A DNA stretch of 64,000 nucleotides from Carettochelys insculpta (GCF_033958435.1 NC_134146.1:25690501-25754500), one strand, 5' to 3'; positions 53,301-60,400 are shown, counted from the stretch's first letter. Numbers and translations: made by a program. The notes: generated by a model from the letters alone, not told the origin.

Positions 53301-55178
53301 GGGAATTTGCTTTCAATTCAAATTCAAATCCAAAACTGGATGGCGGGAACAGCATATAGTATGATTCTTCTGACAAGTGAGGCTGGGGAGTGTTTCAGAG
53401 GCTGACTGATGGTGAATTTACTCTTCAAACACTCATGAGTTGGACAAGCTCGTAGTTCTAGGATATCCGACTTTTTGAGCTTTCTTTCTGTATTGTTTAG
53501 AAGAATGAAATCATTTCACGTGCTGGTGGGTCAGCATGGCTCCGTGCATTACATAGTTCAGGGTCAGTTTAAGGCCCATGTGAGGACATGGGCTCCTCAC
53601 CAGTACTGATGCTGCATTGATCTACTGATGCTCGTCTCTTCTTCAGCTGGACCCCCCAAACCCTGCTGTTTGCTTTGGGTCAAGCAAAAAAACGCAAATC
53701 AAAACTTGCCCATAGTTGCTGAGTTGCACACTGCATCAAGGCTACCCCCATAAATATGCCCACTGCATTTGAAGGGGTCAGACAGTTCTCCATGAACTTA
53801 AACTGAAATTTCAAGTTTACAGCGAAATGTAAAAAACAGACAGATATGACATAGTCTCAGAGTCAGTGGTGATAGTTTCCAGGCCCTACAGAAGTAAGGT
53901 GAAGCTTTCATGACCTGGCAAGATTCCTTCCCTCATGACAGGCGTGAATATCTAAAGTTTTTGTATTAAATACTAAAAATATTATTTGCACAGCAGTACT
54001 GTTAGGCTCTGAACAAAAAAAATAGTTGCTCTGTCACAGAGCTTACAACTGAAGTCGCTTGTAATCATGAGTATTAGGGTTCTGAATGACTGTGTCAAAT
54101 TGTCCATCATAATGGTCTATGTACATTACAAAATACAGGATGGTAGTGCAATGCCAGGTCTTTGTGGCAAAAACAACTTCCTAGAGAAGCAGTTGTTACT
54201 GATCTGCAGCTGGTGGATTCTTTTACTGCAGAGACAATTCAGGTTCCAGCTGTAGTTTTGTGAGTGAGATGTATTCTCACACATGATGGCTGATTTACAT
54301 GTGTGTGTGTAATCACCTTAACAACTATAGCATGTCTTGTCTCTCTGCCTCATCTGTTCATGAATAACATTGGAATACTAAAGTGTCTGTGACATGTTGA
54401 AAACAAATGGGTTTTCTTTCTACACTACAGGGTAACACCAACATTGAATGGTGTAGAAACTCTCGTGACCTTAGCAGACAGCCTCTTGCATAACTTTGAA
54501 GCCATTAAACACAGGAATTAAAAGAGATCCAGAAGAAACATGTAGCAAATATCAGGGTTTTGCCAACAAAATATACTAGTTTTTTAAAAGAGTGTGCAAA
54601 ATCTCGTTACAATAGATGTCTTAACTAATACTCCTACTTCCATTTTCTCTCCTTCTGAGACGCTTTTCTCTTTCTCCTCCCTATGACTCATATCCATTTT
54701 TGAATAGATGCTTCCTTTAGTATTTTTTTCACTCGCACAGACTAAGGCTCTGATTTTGCAGTGAACCTTATGGGTGTGAACCCTGTGTCCACATGAAACC
54801 CACCTCTGGAGGAACATAAGACCCCAGAAGACCCCTTATAAGCCTTGTAGAAAATCACTAGGAATAAGGGCCTGATTCAAAAACCATTCAGAGCAATTGG
54901 AATATTTTCATTGTCTGCAATAGGCTTTGAATCAGGTCCTAACTAGCATCTTATCCTACACCGACCTTTATTGTAAGGTTAAGAGCATTTCTATGTAGTT
55001 AGCACACATTGCATGTTACTTACTCTTCTTCTGAGAAAAGCTGCCCAGATATTATGTTTTTAGTCCCAGGTGCATAGTTCCAAGTGGTCTCTGTAATCTC
55101 AATGAAGTACTCTCTGCTCAGTGCCCCAACTTGGCAACCACAGCAAGCCAGCAAGCAGCTTAGTAAGAACAGCTCCAT
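20226..55178 (-). CDS. CP: Ceruloplasmin, secreted multicopper ferroxidase (18 coding exons, last small exon not located)
   Basis: Ceruloplasmin oxidises Fe(II) to Fe(III) with reduction of O2 to water, which supports iron export and transferrin loading; it carries most plasma copper. The exons join to 3,169 coding bases, 1,056 codons plus one base, against 1,065 codons in human, with all phases compatible. A signal peptide ([19 protein letters not shown]) precedes six plastocyanin-like domains. The trinuclear copper ligands are present: TLHPHG and [10 protein letters not shown] in domain 1, and MHTAHFHGH and [14 protein letters not shown] in domain 6. Type 1 sites are complete in domain 4 ([18 protein letters not shown]) and domain 6. 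Domain 2 reads VHSAYFHG, then [11 protein letters not shown], with an axial Met where human CP has Leu. Iron-ligand motifs ESNKMH occur in domains 2, 4 and 6. The order of exons and the final TTYTV distinguish it from hephaestin. The true C-terminal residues remain open. Confidence 0.97.
21029..21168 (-). CDS. CP: CP exon 17
   Basis: The 140 bases encode [19 protein letters not shown] and [20 protein letters not shown]. They contain the domain 6 type 1 His and the His-X-His pair of the trinuclear site. The acceptor is CTTTATAG and the donor GTAAAA; the exon ends in phase 0. Confidence 0.96.
21286..21995. mobile_element. Non-autonomous DNA element, copy A (710 bp)
   Basis: The element starts GCTGTGTCTACACGTGC and ends CACGTGTAGACGTAGCC. 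TTCGAA and ATCGAAAT motifs recur in both orientations. A second copy lies at 56761-57441. Copy A has a 29-bp tandem duplication near its right end, around 21930-21975. There is no coding capacity. Confidence 0.8.
22233..22449 (-). CDS. CP: CP exon 16
   Basis: The 217 bases read [18 protein letters not shown], then [20 protein letters not shown] and end [10 protein letters not shown] plus one base. The Glu and His of ESNKMH are the domain 6 iron ligands known from human CP. The donor is GTACAT. Confidence 0.96.
23229..23335 (-). CDS. CP: CP exon 15
   Basis: The 107 bases encode [16 protein letters not shown] and [16 protein letters not shown], ending in phase 0 at GTACAT. This short exon belongs to domain 5. 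Confidence 0.95.
24096..24393. mobile_element. DNA-transposon remnant with TAGGGTGACCA end
   Basis: It begins TAGGGTGACCAACTGTCCC and ends ATATGGTCAGCCTTG, an imperfect match to the cleaner relative at 47277-47614. The middle is GC-rich and probably unrelated to the ends. Confidence 0.55.
24605..24733 (-). CDS. CP: CP exon 14
   Basis: The 129 bases encode [19 protein letters not shown], then [18 protein letters not shown] and TQP. The acceptor is CTCCACCAG and the donor GTAAGC. It is part of domain 5 and too short to stand out as an open frame. Confidence 0.96.
24960..27090 (-). mobile_element. Old CR1 LINE copy, broken
   Basis: The minus-strand sequence follows the CR1 order of the neighbouring young element: 3' end, then reverse-transcriptase region (CCCGGCCCATCCTTGTGGCA near 26179 corresponds to the VPQGSVLGP region), then upstream parts. 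It has many indels and no long open frame. Confidence 0.7.
27291..30188 (-). CDS. CR1 ORF2: endonuclease-reverse transcriptase
   Basis: This is an uninterrupted frame of 965 codons. The N-terminal third is an APE-type endonuclease, with [33 protein letters not shown] and GNSDHN in order. The reverse transcriptase follows, with [46 protein letters not shown] and the FADDTKL catalytic box. A C-terminal region with WSPHLKKDI and [11 protein letters not shown] is typical of CR1. The frame opens at a GTG; the native start is probably further upstream or at an internal ATG. An intact frame implies recent insertion or selection against breaks. It is a transposon gene, not a host gene. Confidence 0.93.
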   Translation of the reverse strand: MGNNIWARSDVKQSCIKKSTTSVKGGHINSGSFLSCFYTNARSLSNKMGELEYLISKEEVDIIGISETWWNEDNQWDTIIPGYKLYRKDRTGRAGGGVVLYVKDNIESNEVKILKESKCSIESLWITIHSSNMNMALGIYYRPPNQDSDSDAEMMREIREAIKIKNTVIIGDFNYPHIDWVHVTSGRDSEIKFLDALNDCFLEQLVQEPTRGESILDLVLTGTQDLVQEVTVTGPLGNSDHNIITFNIPVLGRTPQRSNTLAFNFKKGNYTKMRKLVKQKLKGRVIKLKSLEAAWKLFKDTILEAQLKCIPQIKKHSKRPNKEPPWLNSHVKKAVREKRAAFKKWKSNPSEENRKEHKHSQINCHNVVRKAKKEFEEQLAKNSKNNSKMFFKYIRSRKPAKKAVGPLDDKDIKGAIKEDSAIAERLNDFFASVFTAEDVTEVPKSEPAFLGDKSEELTQIEVTLEEVLELIDKLNSNKSPGPDGIHPRVLKELKCEIAELLTVVCNLSFKSTLVPNDWKTANITPIFKKGSRGDPGNYRPISLTSVPGKLVETLVKSKIARHIEEHELLGKSQHGFCRGKSCLSNLLEFFEGVNKHADKGHPVDIIYLDFQKAFDTVPHQRLLCKLGGHGIGGKVLSWIGNWLKDRKQRVGINGKFSQWRGVTSGVPQGSVLGPILFNLFINDLENEVSSEVAKFADDTKLFRTVKTKRDCEELQKDLSKLSDWAAKWQMKFNVGKCKVMHVGKNNPNYTYYMMGSNLATTDQERDLGVIVDSSLKTSTQCAAAVSKANRMLGIIKKGIDNKTKDIILPLYKTMVRPHLEYCVQMWSPHLKKDILALEKVQKRATKMIRGLERVPYGERLERLGLFSLEKRRLRGDMIEVYKIMNGVEKVNIEKLFTFSHNTRTRGHQMKLMGSGFKTNKRKFFFTQRTVNLWNSLPEAAVKARTLLGFKKELDKFLQVRSINGY
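30299..30793 (-). CDS. CR1 ORF1, C-terminal SGNH-esterase-like part
   Basis: The frame reads [11 protein letters not shown], then [13 protein letters not shown] and [13 protein letters not shown]. The GDS, GTND and DGLHL blocks are the catalytic blocks of SGNH-type hydrolases found in CR1 ORF1 proteins. The frame stays open upstream into the 5' truncation, so the N-terminal part is missing. It ends 111 bases before ORF2 opens. Confidence 0.85.
   Translation of the reverse strand: MGDSIIRNIDSWVCDDRENRMVTCLPGAKVADLSRHLDRLMGSAGEEPVVVVHVGTNDIGKGRRDVLEAKFRLLGRRLKSRTSLVAFSEMLPVPRAGPDRQAELQSLNAWMRRWCREEGFRFIRNWGHFWGRGSLYRKDGLHLNQGGSRLLALNIKKDIEQFLN
30862..31200 (-). mobile_element. Apparent continuation of the old CR1 after the nested insertion
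   Basis: The AT-rich minus-strand sequence (for example the complement of CTGCCATTTTGACTTAAAAT) looks like the same old CR1 that ends at 27090. The alignment was done by eye only. Confidence 0.4.
31543..31872. mobile_element. pogo/Tigger-like MITE with 25-bp perfect inverted ends
   Basis: The ends start ACTGTAAACTCTTTCATATC and continue CAGCA; the right end is the exact complement. The 330-bp interior has no coding capacity. Repeats of this kind are common in reptiles. Confidence 0.7.
32184..32323 (-). CDS. CP: CP exon 13
   Basis: The 140 bases begin [20 protein letters not shown], continue [11 protein letters not shown] and end EQQHLEIL plus one base. Length and phases are the same as those of exon 7, its homologue in the preceding domain pair. 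The donor is GTATGA. Confidence 0.96.
32587..33706 (+). mobile_element. CR1 LINE 3' fragment (middle-aged)
   Basis: On the plus strand, a mostly open frame reads [20 protein letters not shown], then SVDDTKLGG, where the first two residues of the usual FADD box are altered. It continues through [12 protein letters not shown] to [15 protein letters not shown] with a stop at about 33616. The copy ends in a TCTATGATTCTATAAAG tail. The 5' part is missing. It lies opposite to CP, in the intron between exons 12 and 13. Confidence 0.9.
33890..34400. repeat. GC-rich interspersed repeat, copy 2
   Basis: Blocks such as AGGGCCCAGAGCTCCAGCCA and CCCCTTTGAAATGCTGCAGC match the theme of copies near 14.2, 41.3 and 46.9 kb. 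Open frames across it are not conserved proteins. Confidence 0.4.
35143..35345. mobile_element. Half of a foldback element
   Basis: From GGCCTTGTCTACACGTGCC to CCTACTTCGAAGTC the segment matches the left arm of the complete foldback element at 36127-36562 and then stops near the centre of symmetry. The right arm is absent; a retroelement sequence follows directly. Confidence 0.7.
35349..35965 (+). mobile_element. Retroelement copy (possibly Penelope-like) with inverted 5' duplication
   Basis: The right part (35640-35965) matches the element at 4401-4685. The left part is a hairpin: 35350-35475 is the reverse complement of 35491-35612, with only an 8-bp indel and a few substitutions, separated by a loop of about 15 bp. 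Inverted or partially inverted 5' ends are known for Penelope-like elements and for twin-primed LINE insertions. Confidence 0.6.
36127..36562. mobile_element. Foldback DNA element, near-perfect 436-bp palindrome
   Basis: The left arm, 36127 to about 36339, and the right arm, about 36350-36562, are reverse complements with few mismatches around a loop of about 10 bases. The tips are GGCTATGTCTACAC and GTGTAGACACGGCC. No coding capacity is present. Confidence 0.85.
36962..37169 (-). CDS. CP: CP exon 12
   Basis: The 208 bases read [20 protein letters not shown], then [17 protein letters not shown], and end HQFHEE plus two bases at GTAATA. The exon carries the domain 4 type 1 Cys, His and Met, the Asp before that His, and the start of domain 5. 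NRT is a possible N-glycosylation site. Confidence 0.96.
37902..38114 (-). CDS. CP: CP exon 11
   Basis: The 213 bases encode [31 protein letters not shown], then [13 protein letters not shown] and KPDSE. The exon provides the first domain 4 type 1 His and the Glu of the iron site. The acceptor is CCTGCAG and the donor GTGAAT. Confidence 0.96.
38562..38650 (+). repeat. Retroelement 3' fragment (same family as 4401-4685)
   Basis: The sequence CTGAAGAAGTGGGTCTTACC, then ACCTAATAAATTTGTTAAGT and TTTAAGGTGC matches the 3' region of that family. It has been shortened to under 100 bases. Confidence 0.55.
39198..39597. mobile_element. MITE carrying a nested retroelement insertion
   Basis: The outer element runs from GCATGTCTACACTGCC to GTAGTGTAGACTAGGCC. 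It is interrupted at 39354-39479 by a separate insertion with its own target duplication. Confidence 0.6.
39354..39479 (+). mobile_element. Short retroposon with 11-bp target duplication
   Basis: The 126-bp insert begins GTATCAGAGAGGCAGCCGTG and contains GCATAAGCTTTCGTGGGC and CTGCTTCATCAGATGC. It is flanked by ATGGGAGAGTA at 39343-39353 and 39480-39490. Family: the SINE or Penelope-like group discussed at 4401. Confidence 0.8.
40135..40285 (-). CDS. CP: CP exon 10
   Basis: The 151 bases read [20 protein letters not shown], then YLDDNILLF and end [10 protein letters not shown] plus one base at GTAAGG. The Glu and His are domain 4 iron ligands. The acceptor is TATCCACAG. Confidence 0.96.
40495..41420. 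repeat. GC-rich interspersed repeats, two blocks
   Basis: Blocks at about 40495-40870 (GCAGGTGCTGCAGCACCTCC) and 41055-41420 (AAAAGGGCCCAGAGTGCCAG) belong to the GC-rich repeat group also seen at 14.2, 34.1 and 46.9 kb. The open frames in them are not proteins that I recognise. Confidence 0.4.
41478..41502 (+). repeat. (CCCCAC)n microsatellite
   Basis: Four imperfect units of CCCCAC lie about 105 bases below the donor of CP exon 9. Confidence 0.85.
41606..41817 (-). CDS. CP: CP exon 9
   Basis: The 212 bases encode [20 protein letters not shown], then [20 protein letters not shown] and [17 protein letters not shown], ending in phase 0 at GTAAAT. This is domain 3. Confidence 0.95.
41963..42103 (-). 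CDS. CP: CP exon 8
   Basis: The 141 bases encode [20 protein letters not shown], then [20 protein letters not shown] and TISG. The acceptor is CTTTCCTAG and the donor GTGAGT. Human domain 3 has SIEPIG where this reads SIQPHG. Confidence 0.95.
42997..43136 (-). CDS. CP: CP exon 7
   Basis: The 140 bases encode [20 protein letters not shown], then [11 protein letters not shown] and PEEEHLGLL plus one base at GTGAGG. It matches exon 13 in length and phase. Confidence 0.96.
43205..43385 (+). repeat. MIR/CORE-SINE copy
   Basis: The core GATTTGCCCAAGGTCACCCA, preceded by ACAGCTGGGGAAGAAGTAG and followed by GAACTCAGGTCTTCTGAGTT, is the typical MIR arrangement. It is old, with substitutions throughout. 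A second, more decayed piece may lie at 43720-43830. Confidence 0.65.
44247..44412 (-). CDS. CP: CP exon 6
   Basis: The 166 bases begin [15 protein letters not shown] and continue [19 protein letters not shown] to PLIID plus two bases at GTAAAT. The Met codon at 44405-44407 is the axial type 1 position of domain 2 (Leu in human). Confidence 0.95.
45344..45600 (+). mobile_element. CR1 LINE 3' end
   Basis: The segment contains GGTTGGACATGAGGAAGAAC, TTGGAGATATTTAAGAACAG and CTCAAGGTCCCTTCTAGTTC, then a TTCTATAAAG tail. It matches the end of the fragment at 32587-33706. Only about 260 bases remain. Confidence 0.85.
45720..45974 (-). CDS. CP: CP exon 5
   Basis: The 255 bases begin [19 protein letters not shown], continue [20 protein letters not shown] and end [12 protein letters not shown] plus one base. 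They provide the domain 2 type 1 His, Cys and His, the iron-site Glu (GNE), and an Asp (45730-45732) where human CP has Asn. The acceptor is TTTTTTAAG and the donor GTGTGA. Confidence 0.96.
46500..47090. repeat. GC-rich interspersed repeat, copy 4
   Basis: The block ATCTAAAGGGTCCAGAGCTC and GGGCCCTTTCGAATTGCTGT matches the theme of the copies at 14.2, 34.1 and 41.3 kb. It lies in the CP intron between exons 4 and 5. Several open frames cross it in both directions and none is recognisable. Confidence 0.4.
47277..47614. mobile_element. DNA element with perfect TAGGGTGACCAT inverted ends
   Basis: The left end TAGGGTGACCAT and the right end ATGGTCACCCTA are exact complements, 338 bp apart. The left part also shows GACAGTCCCATATTTGGGAC. 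No transposase is present. A relative lies at 24096-24393. Confidence 0.7.
47974..48147 (-). CDS. CP: CP exon 4
   Basis: The 174 bases begin [20 protein letters not shown] and end [10 protein letters not shown] plus one base at GTAAGG. The His codon at 47975-47977 stands where human CP has Tyr; with the Glu of ESN it gives domain 2 the same iron motif as domains 4 and 6. The acceptor is ATTTTTCAG. Confidence 0.96.
48721..48933 (-). CDS. CP: CP exon 3
   Basis: The 213 bases encode [20 protein letters not shown], then [19 protein letters not shown] and LITCRK plus one base at GTAAAG. YHSH gives two trinuclear-site His. NTT is a likely N-glycosylation site, as in human. Confidence 0.96.
49110..49215. 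repeat. Interspersed repeat, copy near 53.2 kb
   Basis: The segment GTGTTTCTATTGGTGGTGCA followed by AACAAAATTTATTCTGCACA has a close relative at 53195-53310. The family is not recognised. Confidence 0.55.
49908..50152 (-). CDS. CP: CP exon 2
   Basis: The 245 bases encode [19 protein letters not shown], then [15 protein letters not shown] and [16 protein letters not shown] plus one base at GTAAGT. The two His of LHPHG are trinuclear-site ligands. It corresponds to exons 7 plus 8 (and 13 plus 14) in the later domain pairs. The acceptor is TTCTCCACAG, chosen over a second CAG four bases later because that one would break the frame. Confidence 0.96.
50625..51043. mobile_element. MITE with GGCTACATCTACAC ends
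   Basis: The left end GGCTACATCTACACA and the right end ATGTAGACATAGTC are imperfect inverted repeats. The interior carries repeated GTCAACAGA/TGTCGACAG-type motifs. It belongs to the general '..GTGTAGACGTAGCC' group of this window. Confidence 0.6.
51951..52436 (-). other. Unexplained 162-codon open frame in CP intron 1
   Basis: The frame opens at an ATG ([14 protein letters not shown]) and runs through [36 protein letters not shown] and [15 protein letters not shown] to a stop. It does not resemble a family that I know. The base composition is not obviously repetitive and it has no splice signals that I would trust. It may be a decayed gene or transposon fragment, or chance. Confidence 0.25.
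53195..53310. repeat. Interspersed repeat, relative of 49110-49215
   Basis: GTGTTTCTATTGATGGTGCA, then TGGTGCACACAACAAAATTT and an A-run match the copy at 49.1 kb with about one difference in seven bases. Confidence 0.55.
55024..55178 (-). CDS. CP: CP exon 1 (start codon, signal peptide)
   Basis: The exon encodes [19 protein letters not shown] as signal peptide, then [19 protein letters not shown] and SGQLFSEE plus two bases at a perfect GTAAGT donor. ETTWNYA matches the ETTWDYA of human CP. An in-frame ATG 42 bases upstream (55220) was not chosen: it lies only 20 bases from the TATA box, upstream of the expected transcription start, and would spoil the signal peptide. Confidence 0.92.
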
Positions 55179-55239
55179 TTTGCACTCATAAACCTCTGTT
55201 AGAATGAGGGAGTAGAACATGAGACAAGTACTGTGTCCC

Positions 55240-55245
55240 TTTATA
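55240..55245 (-). promoter_or_regulatory. Candidate CP TATA box
   Basis: The minus strand reads CTTATAAAGGG here. Transcription would be expected to start about 25-35 bases on, near 55210-55220, giving a 5' UTR of some 35-40 bases before the ATG at 55178. The C-rich plus-strand sequence just beyond it (about 55251-55262) is a GGGGTGGGGGAG box on the minus strand. Confidence 0.6.
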
Positions 55246-56760
55246 AGATCACTCCCCCACCCCTCAATATTTTTTGACCAACAAAAGAAAAGGTTTCACA
55301 ACCTCCCTCCTTGTCAGAGTAAATAGTGGGTTGGATTCCAGTAATTATGTTGGCTCAGGTGATGTAAAACAAGCAAGACAGTTTCTTAATTGTTAAAAAA
55401 AATCTGATATTCATGCAAGTTACCAGTTGATAAATTTTGTGGATTAGTTTTCAAGTATTTTCAGTTTTAAAGGGACCCTGAGTGATCCCAGTGACTCTGA
55501 ACTCATTTATTCCCTATGTCATCTAATTAAACTCTTTACTTTCCCTCTTAGTTTTATTCCAGTCACTCTGAGACGACTGGGTGAAGCTCCAAAGTGGCAC
55601 CTGTTGTCATTTTGGTGTCGTCCATTCAGTGCTCTTCTTCAGTAGTGCAATCAGAAGAGAGCCAGAATCTCTGGGTTGCTCATTTGGGGACAATGACTCT
55701 GCCATATGACCCCCTTCCTCTTCTTCCCCTCTTCAGGTTGCATCTCCAACCCAGGATCTTACCTAGGAAAGGAACAGGTGAGGGCAAGACCAGGTCTGCA
55801 ACTGGCAGCTGATTTCTGAGTATTGCACTGCCTCTCTACTAAGGTGGCACTGATATATGGTTTTGTGCAGGGCTGAGAATAGCTAGCTAGCAGAAGAACA
55901 GCCCCTGAAGGAGCTATTGTGCCATGGGGAAAAACTAGTTTCTCTTCTTCATGACTGCACAGAATCTTTTGGGTAGGGAGTGTGAGCCCATAAACTGCTC
56001 TGCTCTCTCCCAGGAAAAAATATAGTTGTGAAGTCCATGAGCTGAACTCCCTGGGGTTTTCTGGCCCCATTTTTTTTTTCCTGTGAGCTTTTCGTGGGGG
56101 TTAAGGTTGCCAAACGTCCTGCAATGTGCAGGATCATCCTAAATTTCCCTAACAAGTCCAGCATCCTGAATTTACACAAAAATGTCTCGCCAGACATTTT
56201 TGGATAAATGGGGGATGTGGGACTTGTCAGGGAAATTCCTCACCCTGGTGTGGGCTCCTGCAGTGGGGGCTGCTGGCCAGGGCTCAGTGCCCCAGCTGGC
56301 TCCCCACTACAGAGCTGTGTCCCCACCCCCTCACACTTTTTTTGGAAAACTTATGAGGGGCAGTCAGCCCCAGCTGGGGATCCCATGGCAGGGGCTGCCT
56401 GTGCTACATAAGTTATCAAAAAATCTGTCAACCCTATTTGCTGGGGGGAGAAGAAGCTGTATCATTTGTTTTTGTTATTTTCAAATTAAGGGGGGAAAAT
56501 CAATTCACAGTGCAAAAGAGCATAGCACACAGCCCATGTGCAGGATAGCTTGTAACTGCAAGCCGCAAAGAATGTACAGAATGGCCAAGATTGTCAGATC
56601 TATCGAATCCATCTAAATCAACATTTTCAAAGGTCTGACCCTGCAAAATTTGTACAGGCAGCTCTTGTATGAAAATCCCACCAAAGTGGCAGCTCCAAGT
56701 AGATTTTCCCAAAGCACCAAAGTGATAGTCCAATGGCTTTTGTGCTGTTATGTCACCAAA

Positions 56761-57441
56761 GCTGTGTCTACACGTGCACGCTACTTCGAAGTAGCGGCAC
56801 TAACTTCGAAATAGCGCCCGTCGCGGCTACACGCGTCGGGCGCTATTTCGAAGTTAACTTCGACATTAGGCGGCGAGACGTCGAAGTCGCTAACCTCATG
56901 AGGGGATTGGAATAGCGCCCTACTTCAACGTTCAACGTCGAAGTAGGGACCGTGTAGACGATCCGTGTCCCGCAACGTCGAAATTGCCAGGTCCTCCATG
57001 GCGGCCATCAGCTGGGGGGTTGAGAGATGCTCTCTCTCCAGCCCCTGTGGGGCTCTATGGTCACCGTGGGCAGCAGCCCTTAGCCCAGGGCTTCTGGCTG
57101 CTGCTGCGGCAGCTGGGGATCCATGCTGCAGGCACAGGGTCTGCAACCAGTTGTCGGCTCTGTGTATCTTGTGTTGTTTAGTGCAACTGTGTCTGGGAGG
57201 GGCCCTTTAAGGGAGCAGCTTGCTGTTGAGTCCGCCCTATGACCCTGTCTGCAGCTGTGCCTGGCACCCATATTTCGATGTGTGCTACTTTGGCGTGTAG
57301 ACGTACCCTCGCAGCGCCTATTTCGATGTGGTGCCACGCAACGTCGAAGTTGAACATCGACGTTGCCAGCCCTGGAGGACGTGTAGACGTTATTCATCGA
57401 AATAGCCTATTTCGATGTTGGCTTCACGTGTAGACGTAGCC
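56761..57441. mobile_element. Non-autonomous DNA element, copy B (681 bp)
   Basis: It starts GCTGTGTCTACACGTGCAC and ends CACGTGTAGACGTAGCC. It is nearly identical to copy A at 21286-21995 along its whole length, with a scatter of single-base changes. It lacks the 29-bp duplication of copy A. Several open frames appear in both copies at the same places but are not protein-like. Confidence 0.8.
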
Positions 57442-60400
57442 CAAGAGTGTGCAAACAGGGAGGCAAGCAGTAGTACAGGCTCCAGGACTGTGCAGGGCCA
57501 GACAATGTACCCCTCCAAAACTAATCACATTTAAATTCCTGGGCACATCCCTGTATGTCAAATAGACATTTTTGAAAATCTTTTTGCATATTCAGAAACA
57601 GGCACCAGTGCATAGTTTAGTAACACTTCTCATTGCACAGAAGGCAAAAATATTCACGAGATCTTCTTATCTGATGTTATTTTACCACATTACAAAACCA
57701 AAATGATTTACACTCTTTCAAGCAGAAAACTGACAAGAAATCCATGTTCAGATTCCTTTTTCCGTACATGCAAATCCAAACGTTACTTTCCATGACCTGG
57801 TCATAGAAAGAGCAGAGTAGCAATTTGAATCCCATTCCTATCCAGGAATTCACACCACTGTTACATGAATCAAATTTACCTTTCACAAAATACCTTAAAT
57901 AACATCTGTATTGCATGTAGGATTCACTATCTACTTCTCCATACAATACACAGCAAAAAAGCAGCAGCACATTTCAAAGCCTACATTGCCTGACTTGGGT
58001 TTCCTGGGTTGCTCTGGGACCAGTGACACTCTGGGGCTCTGCTTCACTCCCAGTGCAGTGCTGGTCTGTGCTGAACACCTTCAAGCAGCCCTTAGTTTGA
58101 GTCATTCTCCATTGACTCGATTTGTTTTACTGTGACTCTTTGGGGTAACGGAGATACATTAGTACATAGTTTGAGCCAAATCTACCTTCATGTGCAGCTT
58201 CCTTTGATTTCAAGGACAAATTTTTGCACCGATGCAGCTAAGGCAGAATTCGAGCCTCTGTTAAGTCTTCCAGTCTCCAATGCATCATGTTCATTAGGAC
58301 TGGGAGTATTGAGTGAACTTTGCAAAGGACAAGCACTTGATACAACTAAACTCAGGGCTCAGATAGAAATAAAGATGGTGGGGTATACTCAGGAGCTGCT
58401 GACATTCCTTCAAAAGGACCGAATAGCAAAAAAAGAGGTGCTGCCTTTTTTACCTTAGATTTTAGAGTTACTTCTCCATTTATATGAATGGGGGCAATCT
58501 GCAATATGCTCAGGATTAATTTGGCCTCTTGTGTGTTTTCAGGCCAGGGCAGGCTGTATCACATGTATCATTTTATGTTCAGTGGGCTTTCTTTATAAGG
58601 GGACAAATCTCTTCTGTATTATATCAGTTTTGTTTGTTTGCTGACTCACAGAATCAACAGGGTGCAGCTGCATAAACAGATGATTGCTTTGCCTCCTGCT
58701 CCATCTGCCAAGTTGCCAGCTATGGTAGGAGTTCAGAGGTACTATTAGCATTGAATAGGGGAAGAGATACAAAGCAGAAAGAATGCATGCTGGGTTTTAG
58801 CTACCAGACGTCTAGTGTGCTGTTAGTCACAAAGATCTAGGGCAGGTCTACACTGCTGGAGAAAGTTGACCTAAAATATGCAACTCCAGCTATGAGGATA
58901 GAGTATAGTAAACCCCCAAAATATGTGGCTTCAAGTTGTGTGTAACTCTCTTTAACTTGAGTTAAGCACAACTTGAAGCTGCTCTGTGGCTGTCAGCCTG
59001 ACTGGCTGCCCACAGCTGTGGGAAGCTAGACAAGCTAAGAGCCCCTTCTCCCTGCCTTCCCCCAGTGGTGCCACTGTCAGGCTGGGAGAAGGCAGGGAGA
59101 AGCAGCCAGGAAACTGACCAGACCTGGTGGGCTGTTCAGTTTCTCAGGTCCCACAAGCGGCAGGGAGCTGGAAACCAACTGGCAGCCTGGTTCCTGGCTC
59201 CTTGCCCCAACTTGTGTGAAAACTGAGTTACGCGGAAGGTTGCAGGAATGAAACCCCCCTCATAAGATGGGGTTTTAAATGTATCTGAAACTGATGTAAC
59301 TTGGGTTGATTTTTTATTTTTTTTCATTTTTTGCAGCATCCAATGGAATAAACTCTGCTTTTGACCTCCCTTACTCTCCATGACCTGCTGGAGGACCAGG
59401 GTCAATGGGGCACCATCAGCAGTTGATTTAATGGGTCCTCACTATATCCATTAAATCAAACCTTGGGAAAGTGACCTCTGCAGCTTCAGTCTCCAGGGAA
59501 GTAATTACCAGCCCCTAGTTTGGGGTTGGTAATTGGTTACAGAGACATTCACCTCTAGTTTATTAGCCCAAATCCAGCCTTGGTTTACCATCTGATGGCC
59601 TGGTTTACCTTAAGCCCACAGGTAAGGGTTATTACCAATGCATTACCAATGCAGCATGGAGATGTTTGCGTAGCTGTTGGCTATTCATGGGATAAAGAGA
59701 AGATTTCAGTTAGAATTATCAGGCCAACTCTTTCCATGAGCAATAAAGTCACGTCTTTTTATGCCTGTAACCTACACGGATGTGAAATGGACACCTCGGA
59801 TAGACTATATATGGCCTAACAAGATGTGATGATGCTGGAGGGCAAAGTGAGAAGCAGAGACCAGGGCTTGAAACCTGGCGTCACTCACCAACAAAAGGGG
59901 TTTTGATAAAATATATTATCTCACCCACCTTGTCTCTCTAATATTGTGGGCACCAGGCCTACAGCACCATTGCATACAAAATGAGAAGCACTCAATCCTT
60001 CTCAGTGGTGCTAAAGCAAACCATAATGATATCTACAAATAACGTCATTGTGTCCTAGCTGGCTTCATGCTCTTCTTGTCTCTTCCTCATGTCTCTTTCC
60101 AACCAAACCCATGTCTTTTCATTCTATGTTTAGAATAATTGCTGGTGTGCATGGAGATACCAGTGTTCCAAAGATACCAGTAAACCGTTAGCAGTAAATG
60201 ACCTTTAAAGTTTCTTTGGCTTCATTCTATTCATGAAAATCCCTTTCAATAGCCACTGTGTGCTTAAGGTTATAGTACAAGTTTATCTCATTAATCAACC
60301 CCAAGCTTGAACAGAATACCTTGTTTATTTTCTTTAACCATTACAAAGGAGCCTGTTACCTAATGAAGGCATTGCAGTGCTGGGGATTTCTGTTTTATGG

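Larger units (their letters stand above)
50153..55023 (-). other. CP: CP intron 1 (4.9 kb)
   Basis: It holds a MITE (50625-51043), an unexplained 162-codon open frame (51951-52436) and a repeat fragment (53195-53310). No additional CP exon is evident. Confidence 0.7.

Noticed and set aside
20226..55178. Several ceruloplasmin-like coding blocks that could be read as two or three tandem genes
   Set aside because: The blocks join in order and phase into one six-domain protein of the expected length, with one signal peptide and one C-terminal domain. The similarity between blocks is the known internal triplication.
55179..55220. CP start at the upstream ATG (55220)
   Set aside because: It is only 20 bases from the TATA box and would place TEVYECK before the hydrophobic core of the signal peptide.
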